Shown here: positions 21,363 to 29,267 of the stretch, piece after piece
Position numbering within the stretch: the stretch's first letter is position 1
Layout of the letters: each line of letters begins with the position of its first letter
From: Enterococcus mundtii
GTDB taxonomy: Bacteria > Bacillota > Bacilli > Lactobacillales > Enterococcaceae
DNA length: 64,000 nucleotides
Reading direction: 5' to 3'
NCBI RefSeq assembly: GCF_002947535.1
Contig: NZ_PUAP01000026.1
Coordinates: 62,001-126,000 of the forward strand
The notes under the pieces: model-generated
Databases searched by the model: none
Told to the model about the DNA's origin: nothing
What the model saw: the letters and a program-made list of their open reading frames with translations, nothing else
Translations under genes and position numbers: made by a program

Positions 21363-22334
21363 TTATAGACTGACTCTTTGCTCAATGAATGAAAAAATAA
21401 CTGTCCAGTAGGTGTCTGGATCTTTACTGACTGCTTCTAAATGTTCTGCTCCAGGCACAAGCAATAATGCTTTATCTCCTGCCGTTGCATTTTGGATCGT
21501 ATAAGCTGCTTCCATCGGGACAAAATGATCATGTTCACCATGGATGATCAGAACGGGTAAGTGGTTGCTACCTAACTGCCTTGTTGCTGATGCCTGTTTC
21601 AAAGAATAACCTGCATATTTTTGCGCATAACGATTCGCATGACGCATAATGATTTTTTTTGGAAAAACCGTCAACTTGCTTAACATATAACGAAATTCTG
21701 AATAAACGGATACAAAGCCACTATCAAGGATCAATCCTTTCACAGCACTTGGCAACTTCTCCCCACTAGCCATCATGATCGTAGAAGCGCCCATTGATCC
21801 TCCATGTAAGATGATCTTAGCTTCTGGCTCCCGCTGTAAGATCTCATTGATCCAGAGTATCAAATCTAACCGATCCAACCACCCCATTCCAATGATCTCC
21901 CCTTCACTTTCTCCATGGGCACGCAAGTCAGGGATCAAGACATTGAAGCCTTTTTCTGCATACTGCTTCCCGATGTAAGACATATCTTTCTTCCCTGTGC
22001 TGCGATAGTCATGGACACAGACTACCCAATTACCTTTGTTCGAATAAGTAGAGAACATCCTACCTTTCAATTTCAATCCTTCTTGACTTTTAGTCGTTAT
22101 GGATTCTCCTTGTTGCCAAAAATCTTCTGCTAGATCTTCTAAACGTTGGCGTTGTTCTTCCACTGTCGTCAAAGAAGCAGGGTCCATGAGTTGATGACCT
22201 GTCTCTTCATACCATGCATAGCCACGTTGTAGTCCTGTTTTGATCAACTTCTTTGCGTACAAATAAGCAATAAAATGATAACTACCGATCATTAATAACA
22301 TAATTAGTAAACTATAAAAAACAATCACTTGCAT
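21363..22334 (-). CDS. membrane-anchored alpha/beta hydrolase (YqkD/BAAT-like)
   Basis: A 323-aa protein with an N-terminal membrane helix (residues 3-22) and an alpha/beta hydrolase domain: substrate-side VCVHDYRSTGKKDMSY, nucleophile GGSMGAS (Ser near residue 180), acid in HGEHDHFVPMEAA and His in GAEHLEAVSKDPD. It probably faces outside and cleaves an ester or similar bond. The substrate is unknown. Monocistronic. Confidence 0.88.
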   Translation of the reverse strand: MQVIVFYSLLIMLLMIGSYHFIAYLYAKKLIKTGLQRGYAWYEETGHQLMDPASLTTVEEQRQRLEDLAEDFWQQGESITTKSQEGLKLKGRMFSTYSNKGNWVVCVHDYRSTGKKDMSYIGKQYAEKGFNVLIPDLRAHGESEGEIIGMGWLDRLDLILWINEILQREPEAKIILHGGSMGASTIMMASGEKLPSAVKGLILDSGFVSVYSEFRYMLSKLTVFPKKIIMRHANRYAQKYAGYSLKQASATRQLGSNHLPVLIIHGEHDHFVPMEAAYTIQNATAGDKALLLVPGAEHLEAVSKDPDTYWTVIFSFIEQRVSL

Positions 22335-22560
22335 CCCACACTTTCTACTTGGTGATTGAAACTAAAAAATTAAGTATGTTAAATGGTGCTCTAGCTTTCG
22401 CACACGTATTTCACCGTTCATTTCTATTGTACCACTTTCTATCAAAGAGGACCGACGGTGAACCATTGATCTTCTGTAATTTTAAACACGTTATTCCATA
22501 TAAACGATCTTCTCTTCTTGCTGTTAACACTCATAAGAAAAATGAATTGTTTGCATAACA

Positions 22561-22589
22561 TTTACATTCTTCATAAAAATAAGTATACT
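22561..22589 (+). promoter_or_regulatory. promoter of the preQ1-controlled operon
   Basis: TTTACA (22561-22566), a 17-bp spacer and TATACT (22584-22589). Transcription would begin near 22596, about 30 nt before the riboswitch core. Confidence 0.75.
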
Positions 22590-22607
22590 AATGCCGTGCA
22601 TTGGAAT

Positions 22608-22679
22608 CAAGGGTTGACCCCTTGGACTGGTTCGGAAACTTCCCAGGATAAAAAACTAAGTGTCTCTACAGAAAGGAGA
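22608..22679 (+). promoter_or_regulatory. preQ1-I riboswitch
   Basis: The core at 22627-22660 has a P1 stem CTGG/CCAG around loop TTCGGAAACTTC, then an A-rich tail ATAAAAAACTAAG (22648-22660). This is the hallmark of class I preQ1 aptamers (GGTTC ... CCC, ATAAAAAACTAA). Loop ACTT could pair with tail AAGT as the pseudoknot. A small hairpin CAAGGG/CCCTTG (22608-22624) precedes it. The ribosome site AAAGGAGA (22672-22679) lies 12 nt downstream and could pair with TCTC at 22663-22666, suggesting control of translation. The mechanism is inference. Confidence 0.85.
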
Positions 22680-22688
22680 TTGGAAATA

Positions 22689-23663
22689 ATGCGAAAGGTT
22701 ATTATTGATTGCGATCCCGGTATCGATGATACATTAGCACTATTGTTTGCATTAAAATCACCAGAAATCGAAGTTGTCGCAATCACCACCGTTTGTGGGA
22801 ACGTCCCCGTACATTTGGGAACTGAAAATGTGATCCGTTGCTTGGAACGTTGTGATCGTCTAGACATCCCTGTCTATCAAGGTTCTGCAACGCCACTCAA
22901 CACACCATTTATCAGCGCTCAAGATACTCACGGCATGGACGGTCTAGGGGAAACCAACTTTCCCTTAGCAACAGACAAACAAGCCGAAGCGATCCACGCT
23001 GTTGATTTTTTAGCGAGTTATTTTGCTGAAGAAAAAGATACTTCGCTGATCGCGTTAGGGCCGCTAACAAATGTCGCTTCTGCTTTACAGAAGAATCCAC
23101 AACTAGGAAAACAGATGGATCGCTTTGTGTCGATGGGTGGCACGTACAAAAGCCACGGCAATTGTTCACCCGTAGCAGAATACAATTACTGGTGTGACCC
23201 TGATGCCGCAGCTTATGTATTTGAACATCTTGATCAAATGATCGAGATGGTCGGCTTAGACGTGACACGAGAAATCGTCTTTACACCAACGATCCTAGAA
23301 TATTGTTGCCAACTTGCACCTCAAGAAGGAAACTATTTAAAAGCAATCACACGTTTTTACTTTGACTTTCACTGGCAGCAAGAACGTATCCTTGGTTGTG
23401 TCATCAATGATCCTTTAGCAGTTGCTTATTTCATCGATGAACAACTATGTCAAGGATTCACTAGCTATACTGCTGTTGAAACACAAGGCATCAGCCGCGG
23501 ACAAACCTTGGTTGATCGTTATGACTTTTGGCAGAAAAAACCAAACAGTCTAATCATGACAGATGTCGACACCTCTCTTTTTTTCCGGAAGTTTTTAGCC
23601 GTTCTTTTACATGCACAAGAAGAATTGATAAAAAATGATCTGGAAAGATTAAAGATAGGATGA
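22689..23663 (+). CDS. nucleoside hydrolase, probable queuosine hydrolase (QueK-like)
   Basis: A 324-aa member of the IunH inosine/uridine nucleoside hydrolase family. The calcium-binding N-terminal motif is DCDPGIDDTLALLFAL, with LIALGPLTNVASAL and SMGGTYKSHGN further on. ATG 22689 has AAAGGAG 9 nt upstream; the frame extends further back through the riboswitch and is not coding there. By family it splits the N-glycosidic bond of a nucleoside. Control by a preQ1 riboswitch and pairing with an ECF S-component suggest queuosine as substrate, giving queuine, as described for QueK of Clostridioides difficile. The substrate is inference; a purine or pyrimidine hydrolase cannot be excluded. Confidence 0.88.
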   Translation: MRKVIIDCDPGIDDTLALLFALKSPEIEVVAITTVCGNVPVHLGTENVIRCLERCDRLDIPVYQGSATPLNTPFISAQDTHGMDGLGETNFPLATDKQAEAIHAVDFLASYFAEEKDTSLIALGPLTNVASALQKNPQLGKQMDRFVSMGGTYKSHGNCSPVAEYNYWCDPDAAAYVFEHLDQMIEMVGLDVTREIVFTPTILEYCCQLAPQEGNYLKAITRFYFDFHWQQERILGCVINDPLAVAYFIDEQLCQGFTSYTAVETQGISRGQTLVDRYDFWQKKPNSLIMTDVDTSLFFRKFLAVLLHAQEELIKNDLERLKIG

Positions 23664-23669
23664 AAAAAG

Positions 23670-24248
23670 ATGACACAAAAGAAAATCACGACAAGAATGA
23701 TCACAATCATGGCACTAAGTATCGGAATCAACTTTCTCGGTGGAACGATTGCATTATGGCTCCGCTTACCGATTTATCTTGATTCGATCGGTACGATTTT
23801 TGCAGGAGCTTTACTCGGACCAATTCCTGGGGTTTTGACAGGATTAAGTAGTAGCTTACTTAGTGGCGTGACGATGGATATGTTCTCTTTGTATTATTCC
23901 CCGATACAAATCATCACTGGGCTATTAGCAGGGTTGATTTTACCACAGAAATTACAGGCGCACGGGTTGAAGAGTAGACTTTCATTATTGGCGTGGACGT
24001 TTGTCCTTTCAGCGCCTGGAACCATACTATCATCGATCATCACGATCCAATTATTTGGCGGTATCACTTCATCAGGTTCAAGTGCCATCGTCCAACTTCT
24101 TTACGGATTAGGACTAAACCAAGCAGCGAGTGTCACGATTGTTCAAGCAGCGACAGATTACTTAGATCGACTGCTATCGGTCCTTGTCGTTTCGCTCGTT
24201 GTGTTGAAATTACCAAACCAAGTAGTGGCAAAGACAAGAAATCGTTGA
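23670..24248 (+). CDS. ECF transporter S-component, probable queuosine/queuine uptake (QrtT-like)
   Basis: A 192-aa membrane protein with about six helices. The segment LRLPIYLDSIGTIFAGALLG and the following glycine-rich loops are typical of energy-coupling-factor substrate-binding subunits. It would use the shared EcfA/A'/T module, which is not encoded here. It begins 6 bp after the nucleoside hydrolase stop, so it is under the same preQ1 riboswitch. QrtT-family S-components are known to be predicted for queuosine precursors; that assignment rests on the riboswitch and partner gene. Confidence 0.85.
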   Translation: MTQKKITTRMITIMALSIGINFLGGTIALWLRLPIYLDSIGTIFAGALLGPIPGVLTGLSSSLLSGVTMDMFSLYYSPIQIITGLLAGLILPQKLQAHGLKSRLSLLAWTFVLSAPGTILSSIITIQLFGGITSSGSSAIVQLLYGLGLNQAASVTIVQAATDYLDRLLSVLVVSLVVLKLPNQVVAKTRNR

Positions 24249-24281
24249 TGAATATTTGTACTATAGCTAATCACTAAATGC

Positions 24282-24356
24282 AAAAACCCGAACGTCGAAT
24301 CAGTTTCTCTCATCTCTATGAGAAGGAACTGATCCATCGTTCGGGTATTGTTTTTT
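24282..24356. terminator. bidirectional terminator
   Basis: ACCCGAACG / CGTTCGGGT (outer stem) with an inner stem ATCAGTT..AACTGAT and a TTTTTT end. It closes the preQ1 operon on the plus strand, and the A-run allows action on the acetyltransferase transcript from the other side. Confidence 0.8.
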
Positions 24357-24412
24357 ATCCAAAAGTTTTTGTCTCTTGTTTGACTGAAAGAAACTTTCCT
24401 AAAGCCAGCATG

Positions 24413-25033
24413 CTATCGTTCCATCAATAAGGCACTATCCTGGACTTTAATATTTTTTTCTCGATCTTTATACGTAATCGGTCGGATCACTTTACACGGA
24501 TTCCCTGCCGCGATCACATTTTCTGGTATATCTTTTGTTACGACACTTCCTGCCCCAATGATGCTATTTGCACCAATCGTCACCCCTTGAAGAACATGGA
24601 CTCCCGCTCCTAACCAAACTTTATCGCCAATATGGATCGGCTTCGCATAAACGACATGATCAGCACGTTCAAATGGATCTTCTGCATGATTGGCTGCATA
24701 CAAACCAACCCTCGGCCCTACATAAACATCATTTCCGATCGTCACCTCATGACAATCAAGAATGATCATATCATGGTTCAAATAAACATTATTTCCTATA
24801 GAAATGTTGAAACCAAACTCACATTGAAAATTCGACTCGATATAGACATTCTCACCCATTGAAGCGAATAGCGCCCGCAAAATGGGGTATTTATAATGAT
24901 TTTCTGAATTCACGAGAAAATTGTATCTCCTGCATTGTCTCAATGCATGATTTCGTGCTTGTACTACTTTAGAGTCCATATCATCGTATGGCAACCCTGT
25001 ATTGGTTATCTGTTTCACATCATCTTCGCTCAT
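24413..25033 (-). CDS. sugar O-acetyltransferase (maltose/galactoside acetyltransferase type)
   Basis: A 206-aa left-handed beta-helix acetyltransferase. It has an N-terminal Mac domain (about 1-55) and hexapeptide repeats with the family block IGNDVYVGPRVGLYAANH and the end IGANSIIGAGSVVTKDIPENVIAAGNPCKV. The active-site histidine is in AANHAEDP. It acetylates a sugar hydroxyl with acetyl-CoA, often seen as detoxification of non-metabolised sugars. The exact sugar is unknown. Confidence 0.9.
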   Translation of the reverse strand: MSEDDVKQITNTGLPYDDMDSKVVQARNHALRQCRRYNFLVNSENHYKYPILRALFASMGENVYIESNFQCEFGFNISIGNNVYLNHDMIILDCHEVTIGNDVYVGPRVGLYAANHAEDPFERADHVVYAKPIHIGDKVWLGAGVHVLQGVTIGANSIIGAGSVVTKDIPENVIAAGNPCKVIRPITYKDREKNIKVQDSALLMER

Positions 25034-25133
25034 CTTTCTCCCCCTATTATCTTATTTGCTTACATGTATTATAACAGAGAGTCTATTTTCTATAAGGAAG
25101 AGGGATTTGTGAAAGATCGTGCCGGTGTTTTTT

Positions 25134-25460
25134 CTAGTAATTGGTTTCGTGAATTCGCTCTATCTCTTTTCGATAGGATCTTGTTAATTCTTGCTCTTTT
25201 TCTTCTAATTGTCGTGCATAGTTTTGAGCCGTATGTATCAGGTTACGATCTATTGCCTCCATTTGATGATAGAATTGTCGGTTATCCCAATGATCATTCT
25301 TCGTCAAATACATGATTTTTTGTACCAATTGACCTGTTTCTTTCCTAAAGTTTACTAACTGATGATCGATTTCTTCTTGTTGACGGTGTATCTGACGTTT
25401 GTTTTGATAGAATTGCTCCTCTAAATCTTGTAGTTTACGTTGTTTCTCTACTGTTCCCAT
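25134..25460 (-). CDS. small coiled-coil protein, putative T7SS effector partner (DUF3958-like)
   Basis: A 108-aa highly charged, almost fully helical protein with no signal peptide (MGTVEKQRKLQDLEEQFYQN start; KEQELTRSYRKEIERIHE end). The start lies 3 bp after the preceding small helical gene, so the two are coupled. Size, helical content and position behind an effector match the DUF3958-type partner (TlaA2/Lap2) that bundles with the helical targeting domain of type VII-secreted toxins. The assignment is by context; the sequence alone gives only a coiled coil. Confidence 0.65.
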   Translation of the reverse strand: MGTVEKQRKLQDLEEQFYQNKRQIHRQQEEIDHQLVNFRKETGQLVQKIMYLTKNDHWDNRQFYHQMEAIDRNLIHTAQNYARQLEEKEQELTRSYRKEIERIHETNY

Positions 25461-25463
25461 TCT

Positions 25464-25757
25464 TTACCCCCTTTTCACAGGTGTGACCAATGTTGGTTGT
25501 TTCATTTGTTTGACATACTGTTCTGCTGCAACGGCACTTTCCCCTTCTAAAGCATCTTTTAAAGTAGACGGTAAGCTATTACTTGTTTGTTGATACATTC
25601 CTTCTGAGATCTCTTTTAGGGATTCGATTGAAGTTAACTTGGTCTGAGCGATGCGACTTTCCTTTGCCAGAATCAGCGCTTGTATTGCTACTCGTTCCCG
25701 TTCTTTTTGTTCTTGTCCAAGTCTTTCTAGAAATTCTTGTAATTCTCTATCTTCCAT
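25464..25757 (-). CDS. small helical protein, putative T7SS effector partner (DUF3130/WXG100-like)
   Basis: A 97-aa helical protein of WXG100-like size, without a signal peptide. It starts MEDRELQEFLERLGQEQKER at ATG 25757 after AAAGGAG. It lacks a clear WxG turn but has a central break near SEGMYQQTSNSLPSTL between two helices. It is 13 bp after the lipase-like effector gene and 3 bp before the next helical gene. This effector / small partner / small partner order is that of S. aureus tslA-tlaA1-tlaA2; the role as an export chaperone is inferred from it. Confidence 0.65.
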   Translation of the reverse strand: MEDRELQEFLERLGQEQKERERVAIQALILAKESRIAQTKLTSIESLKEISEGMYQQTSNSLPSTLKDALEGESAVAAEQYVKQMKQPTLVTPVKRG

Positions 25758-25770
25758 GGATAAACTCCTT

Positions 25771-27345
25771 TCACTTGTTTTTGAACAAATTATTTCCTGC
25801 TTGTCTGTCATACTCTGTGAGATTATTTGCTACTACCGCCAGTTTATTACTAAACTCCTCCAGCTTCTCTTTATATTGTTTCACTTGATTCGTATTTAAT
25901 CCGGCTTGTCCGCTGTCCCATAAATTATTTTTTTCATAAGGGGAAACCATCTCTTGTACTTCCCAATAAGTCAAATAGTTTTTGATTGCTCCCGCACCAG
26001 CCAATATTTCTTTTGATATTGCCGTAATCTCATCTTCAAATTCTTTTTGGGCATTTTTAAAGATCATCTCGTACTCTTCGCCTACATTTTTCGCTTTTTG
26101 GATGATCGATTGAACTAACTCCGATTGTAAAGTGATTTTTTTAGAACCTGAAGCATTAGAAATTCTTTTATGTAATTCGTTGACCGTCTCGTTCCATTCA
26201 CTAGCAACTTTTGCCTCTGCAATAATCTTGGCATATTCTTTTTCAAAATCTTTATATTCTCCAGATAGCAATAATTTTATGACTTCGGTAAAAGATAACC
26301 CACCTTCTGGTTTTTCTTTTACTACACGATTCAAATATTTATCTATCAATTGGGAAACCTTTACCCCCGCAGCAAAAATGTAGCCATGTTCCTTTAAATT
26401 AGCTTCCTGAAGTGTTCCATCAGGATTTATTTGAAACTGTCCAAAGTCGTGGCTAGAGCCGTTTTGATCTTCCATATCAAACGTCGTGTTAAAAGATTTA
26501 GGTAATAAATAACGAACATTCCCGATCTCATCTACCCCAGGCTTATTTCTATTCAACATGGAAACAATATCAAAAGCATTGACATAATAGTCGATTTTCC
26601 CATGCTCTTCCAACTTCTGGATATTTTTTTGTGCCTGTTCCGACATTCTATTGATACTTTCACGCGCATCAGGTCCTTGAAACAAAACCACTTTGTCGAT
26701 TTTAGCAATATCTTTTTCAGGGAGATTCGCCACAGCCTGAATCGACACCATCGTTCCCAAAGAATGACCTGTGACAGACATTGTGGCATTAGGTGCTTGT
26801 GTGGTCATTTCCGTTATCTTCTGGTGCATGGCTTGATTTGCTAATTTTGCCTGCGGAATATAGGCATTTTTTGTTGTAAATGCCTGATTATTATGCCACC
26901 AGTCATTGAGATTCAAATTACTTGAAGAAATACCATCGCTGCCTCTAGTGACAAAATAAGTGTGTTTGGTTTCTATAGATAGCTTAGGCGTATCCGTCAC
27001 ATAATAAGCATTGAATCCAGCTTTTTCATCCGTTAATAGACCTTGCTTATATGTGTTTTTTACATAGCTCTGTATTTCATAGCCTCCGTTTACTTTCGGG
27101 ACTCGGATGTTTCCTAACTCCTTGACTGTTTTTACGGTGGTGTCGGGTTGGAGGTAAACTGTGCTTAAATCATTTCCATGAGCATCTTTTGCATTTGGGA
27201 AGTTGATTTCAGCATATTTATTTATCAATAACCCTTCTTTTTGTGTATTTGTTAAGGTAGAGAGCATAAGTCCGGGGATTCCACTATTGTAGGCCCCATT
27301 TGACAAGCTAGCATAAATATTGCTATAATCTTTTAAATTTGCCAT
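25771..27345 (-). CDS. lipase-domain T7SS effector with reversed domain order (TslA-like)
   Basis: A 524-aa protein without a signal peptide. The N-terminal half (about 1-320) is a lipase-3-like alpha/beta hydrolase with nucleophile elbow VTGHSLGTMV (Ser195), an upstream TYFVTRGSDG segment and NAFDIVSMLN, where the acid would lie. The C-terminal half (about 330-524) is charged and helical, like LXG/WXG100 targeting regions, ending EFSNKLAVVANNLTEYDRQ. Toxin domain first and helical domain last is the reversed order described for S. aureus TslA, a type VII-secreted lipase toxin. ATG 27345 is preferred over GTG 27357, which overlaps the AAAGGTG site. The gene follows a putative immunity gene by 20 bp. 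No secretion-system core genes are in the window. Confidence 0.8.
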   Translation of the reverse strand: MANLKDYSNIYASLSNGAYNSGIPGLMLSTLTNTQKEGLLINKYAEINFPNAKDAHGNDLSTVYLQPDTTVKTVKELGNIRVPKVNGGYEIQSYVKNTYKQGLLTDEKAGFNAYYVTDTPKLSIETKHTYFVTRGSDGISSSNLNLNDWWHNNQAFTTKNAYIPQAKLANQAMHQKITEMTTQAPNATMSVTGHSLGTMVSIQAVANLPEKDIAKIDKVVLFQGPDARESINRMSEQAQKNIQKLEEHGKIDYYVNAFDIVSMLNRNKPGVDEIGNVRYLLPKSFNTTFDMEDQNGSSHDFGQFQINPDGTLQEANLKEHGYIFAAGVKVSQLIDKYLNRVVKEKPEGGLSFTEVIKLLLSGEYKDFEKEYAKIIAEAKVASEWNETVNELHKRISNASGSKKITLQSELVQSIIQKAKNVGEEYEMIFKNAQKEFEDEITAISKEILAGAGAIKNYLTYWEVQEMVSPYEKNNLWDSGQAGLNTNQVKQYKEKLEEFSNKLAVVANNLTEYDRQAGNNLFKNK

Positions 27346-27365
27346 TGTATTGATCACCTTTCAGC

Positions 27366-27743
27366 TTATTCAAAATTTTTAATTTTAGTAGGATTTGAAA
27401 TATTATCGGGATAAATATATATTTCAAATCCATCAATATTTTTATCTGTGTCATCAAAAAGATTGATATTAACAGCTATTGACTTGGGACTAAACGCCAT
27501 GCCCTGTACAACTCGAACTGTCTCCCAATCATACTGAATATTTTTAATTTGATATTTTTTTAAAATTACGTAATTATTTCTTTCTTTAACATATTCTGTA
27601 ATTTTTTTCTCGTGCTCTTTCAAAAAAGTTATTTGTCTTTCTTTTTCTGTTGGTTCGCTCACTTTATTCACTCCTATCGTTGTCAAAATGACTAATAATA
27701 TACCTATACCTACTGAAATCAACCACTTTTTCTTCTTTCCCAA
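27366..27743 (-). CDS. putative immunity protein of the lipase effector (paralogue 1)
   Basis: A 125-aa protein with a basic start and one membrane helix (about residues 7-24), then an outside domain beginning SEPTEKERQITFLKEHEKK. It shares this N-terminal block with three other genes up to 29.7 kb. No lipobox cysteine is present. The central MAFSPKSIAVNINLFDD is reminiscent of DUF1433, the family of the TslA immunity lipoprotein TilA. It starts with TTG 27743 after GAGGGGATAATCAA and lies directly before the effector gene, the usual place for immunity. Function is inferred from position and topology. Confidence 0.75.
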   Translation of the reverse strand: MGKKKKWLISVGIGILLVILTTIGVNKVSEPTEKERQITFLKEHEKKITEYVKERNNYVILKKYQIKNIQYDWETVRVVQGMAFSPKSIAVNINLFDDTDKNIDGFEIYIYPDNISNPTKIKNFE

Positions 27744-27830
27744 TTGATTATCCCCTCTTTTCTTGTTCTTCTAATTTATGTCTATGTTCTGACAAACTCT
27801 CGAAACTTTACCTAAACAGGTTCTTAAAAC

Positions 27831-28144
27831 AAAACAAGTTTGTCGATTTTAGCAATATCGTTTATTCGTGTACATTTATTGGTATGTACTTTATTTCCTC
27901 TGTTTACTTTTGGACCACGTATTTCCCTAACTCTTTAACTGTTTTACGGTAGCATCTTACCGTTAATGGGTAGCTTTGCTTCCTCATTAGTTGCATCTTT
28001 ATATTAATCAATCTCTTTAATAGCATAATCAAATTCCACCTAATTCATACTATTTAAATATTTTTAAATTGAATTAGGCGAACCATTATAGTTGCTTCCG
28101 GCTAAATTGGCATAAGTATTGTTGAAATTCTCTACATTTCTCAT
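27831..28144 (-). pseudogene. decayed lipase-effector gene start (remnant A)
   Basis: The sequence starts with ATG 28144, overlapping the stop of immunity paralogue 2 (ATGA). It reads MRNVENFNNTYANLAGSNYN, matching the intact effector start MANLKDYSNIYASLSNGAYN. Stop codons and frameshifts follow. Pieces further down match effector residues about 60-95 (KELG, PKVN) and then jump to the region IAKIDKVVLF (about 213-222), so about 120 codons are deleted internally. DNA identity is clear in TTTGTCGATTTTAGCAATATC. Not a functional gene. Confidence 0.8.
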
Positions 28145-28533
28145 AGAAGCAATCCCCCAATTCTAAAAGAATTAAAAGCAGTCATGCTTTCTATCACTGG
28201 CATTCTATTTGTTTTTTCAAGACTGAATTGTAAATAAAAACTGGAGTCAGGAATATGATTGAATTTTCCTTCAATTGTGATTGCTTCTCCTGCCCCAAAA
28301 GGAAGTCCATTTCCAATCGTAATAACTTCTACACTTTCCCAGATATATTGAACGCTTGTGATTTTATCATTTTGTGACTTTACATATATGGTCATTTCTT
28401 TTTCATGTTCTTTCAAAAAAGCGATTTGTCTTGCTTTCTCTGTTGGCTCATTTATCTTATTCACACCTATTGTTGTAAAAAGACCTAATAGTATGCCAAT
28501 ACTTACTGGAATCAGCCATTTTTTCTTTACCAA
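28141..28533 (-). CDS. putative immunity protein (paralogue 2)
   Basis: A 130-aa membrane-anchored protein. Its start MVKKKWLIPVSIGILLGLFT is nearly the same as in paralogue 3, and NEPTEKARQIAFLKEHEKE follows. The distal half differs strongly from paralogue 1 (NGLPFGAGEAITIEGKFNHI), as expected if it recognises a different toxin variant. It starts with TTG 28533 after GAGAGGATAATGAA. Its stop overlaps the ATG of a decayed effector, so it once headed its own effector pair. Confidence 0.75.
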   Translation of the reverse strand: MVKKKWLIPVSIGILLGLFTTIGVNKINEPTEKARQIAFLKEHEKEMTIYVKSQNDKITSVQYIWESVEVITIGNGLPFGAGEAITIEGKFNHIPDSSFYLQFSLEKTNRMPVIESMTAFNSFRIGGLLL

Positions 28534-28559
28534 TTCATTATCCTCTCATCCCTTGGTCG

Positions 28560-28779
28560 TCCAAGTTTTTGAAACCTTTTTAGGTATGGATTTTCACGTA
28601 AATTTATACTTCATATCTTCCTATTACTTTTGATACTGGTATTGCTCCAAATTCTTTAACTCCTTTCACACATTAGCAGCATCGGGTTAGAGGGAAACTG
28701 TGCTTACAGGTTTTTCATAAACATCTTTTGCATTTACAAAATTAGCATGAATGGTATATGAATTATCTAAGTTAGCCAT
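28560..28779 (-). pseudogene. decayed lipase-effector gene start (remnant B)
   Basis: It begins with ATG 28779 inside the last codons of immunity paralogue 3, with its GGAGG site intact. It reads MANLDNSY, then NAKDVYEKPVSTVSL up to a stop, matching effector residues about 1-8 and 51-66 (NAKDAHGNDLSTVYLQ). Further in-and-out-of-frame pieces match up to about residue 87. It is a truncated, frameshifted copy. Confidence 0.8.
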
Positions 28780-29173
28780 CATTTAGTTCCTCCATCGCTT
28801 CTTCAAAATCATTGGTCGCTATCTCTTCTATCTTAGTAGGTTTTTTTAAGTTATTTGGTAAAACTTGAATTACTCCGCCATCTATTTCATTTTTATCACT
28901 ACCATATAATTCAATATCAACTATGTACATTTTTGGGGTAAAAGCTCCGCTATCCTCTATCCTAAACGATTCCCAATTATATTTAACAATATTTATATTA
29001 GCTTTTGAATTTCTCTTTATAATGTACTTTGTTAATTCTTCTTCATGTTCTTTCAAAAAAGCAATTTGGTTCTCTTTTTCTGTTGGTTCACTTATTTTTT
29101 TTACTCCTATCGTTGCAACAAGCATTAAAAGTATACCTATACTTACTGGAATAAGCCATTTTTTCATGACCAA
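28772..29173 (-). CDS. putative immunity protein (paralogue 3)
   Basis: A 133-aa protein: MVMKKWLIPVSIGILLMLVA membrane helix, then SEPTEKENQIAFLKEHEEEL and a hydrophilic outside domain containing NWESFRIEDSGAFTPKMYIV. It aligns over its length with paralogue 1. It starts with TTG 29173 (or ATG 29167) after GGGGAGAATCAA. The stop overlaps a remnant effector start. Role inferred from family and position. Confidence 0.75.
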   Translation of the reverse strand: MVMKKWLIPVSIGILLMLVATIGVKKISEPTEKENQIAFLKEHEEELTKYIIKRNSKANINIVKYNWESFRIEDSGAFTPKMYIVDIELYGSDKNEIDGGVIQVLPNNLKKPTKIEEIATNDFEEAMEELNDG

Positions 29174-29267
29174 TTGATTCTCCCCTCACTCCCTTTTTTA
29201 TTGATTCATAGGCAAAACTATTTGTTCTTCTTTTGTACGAGCTTTGAAATAAATTTACATATATCCT

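Noticed and set aside
22518-22688. An N-terminal extension of the nucleoside hydrolase from an upstream ATG
   Set aside because: That stretch contains the promoter and the preQ1 riboswitch; family similarity begins at ATG 22689.
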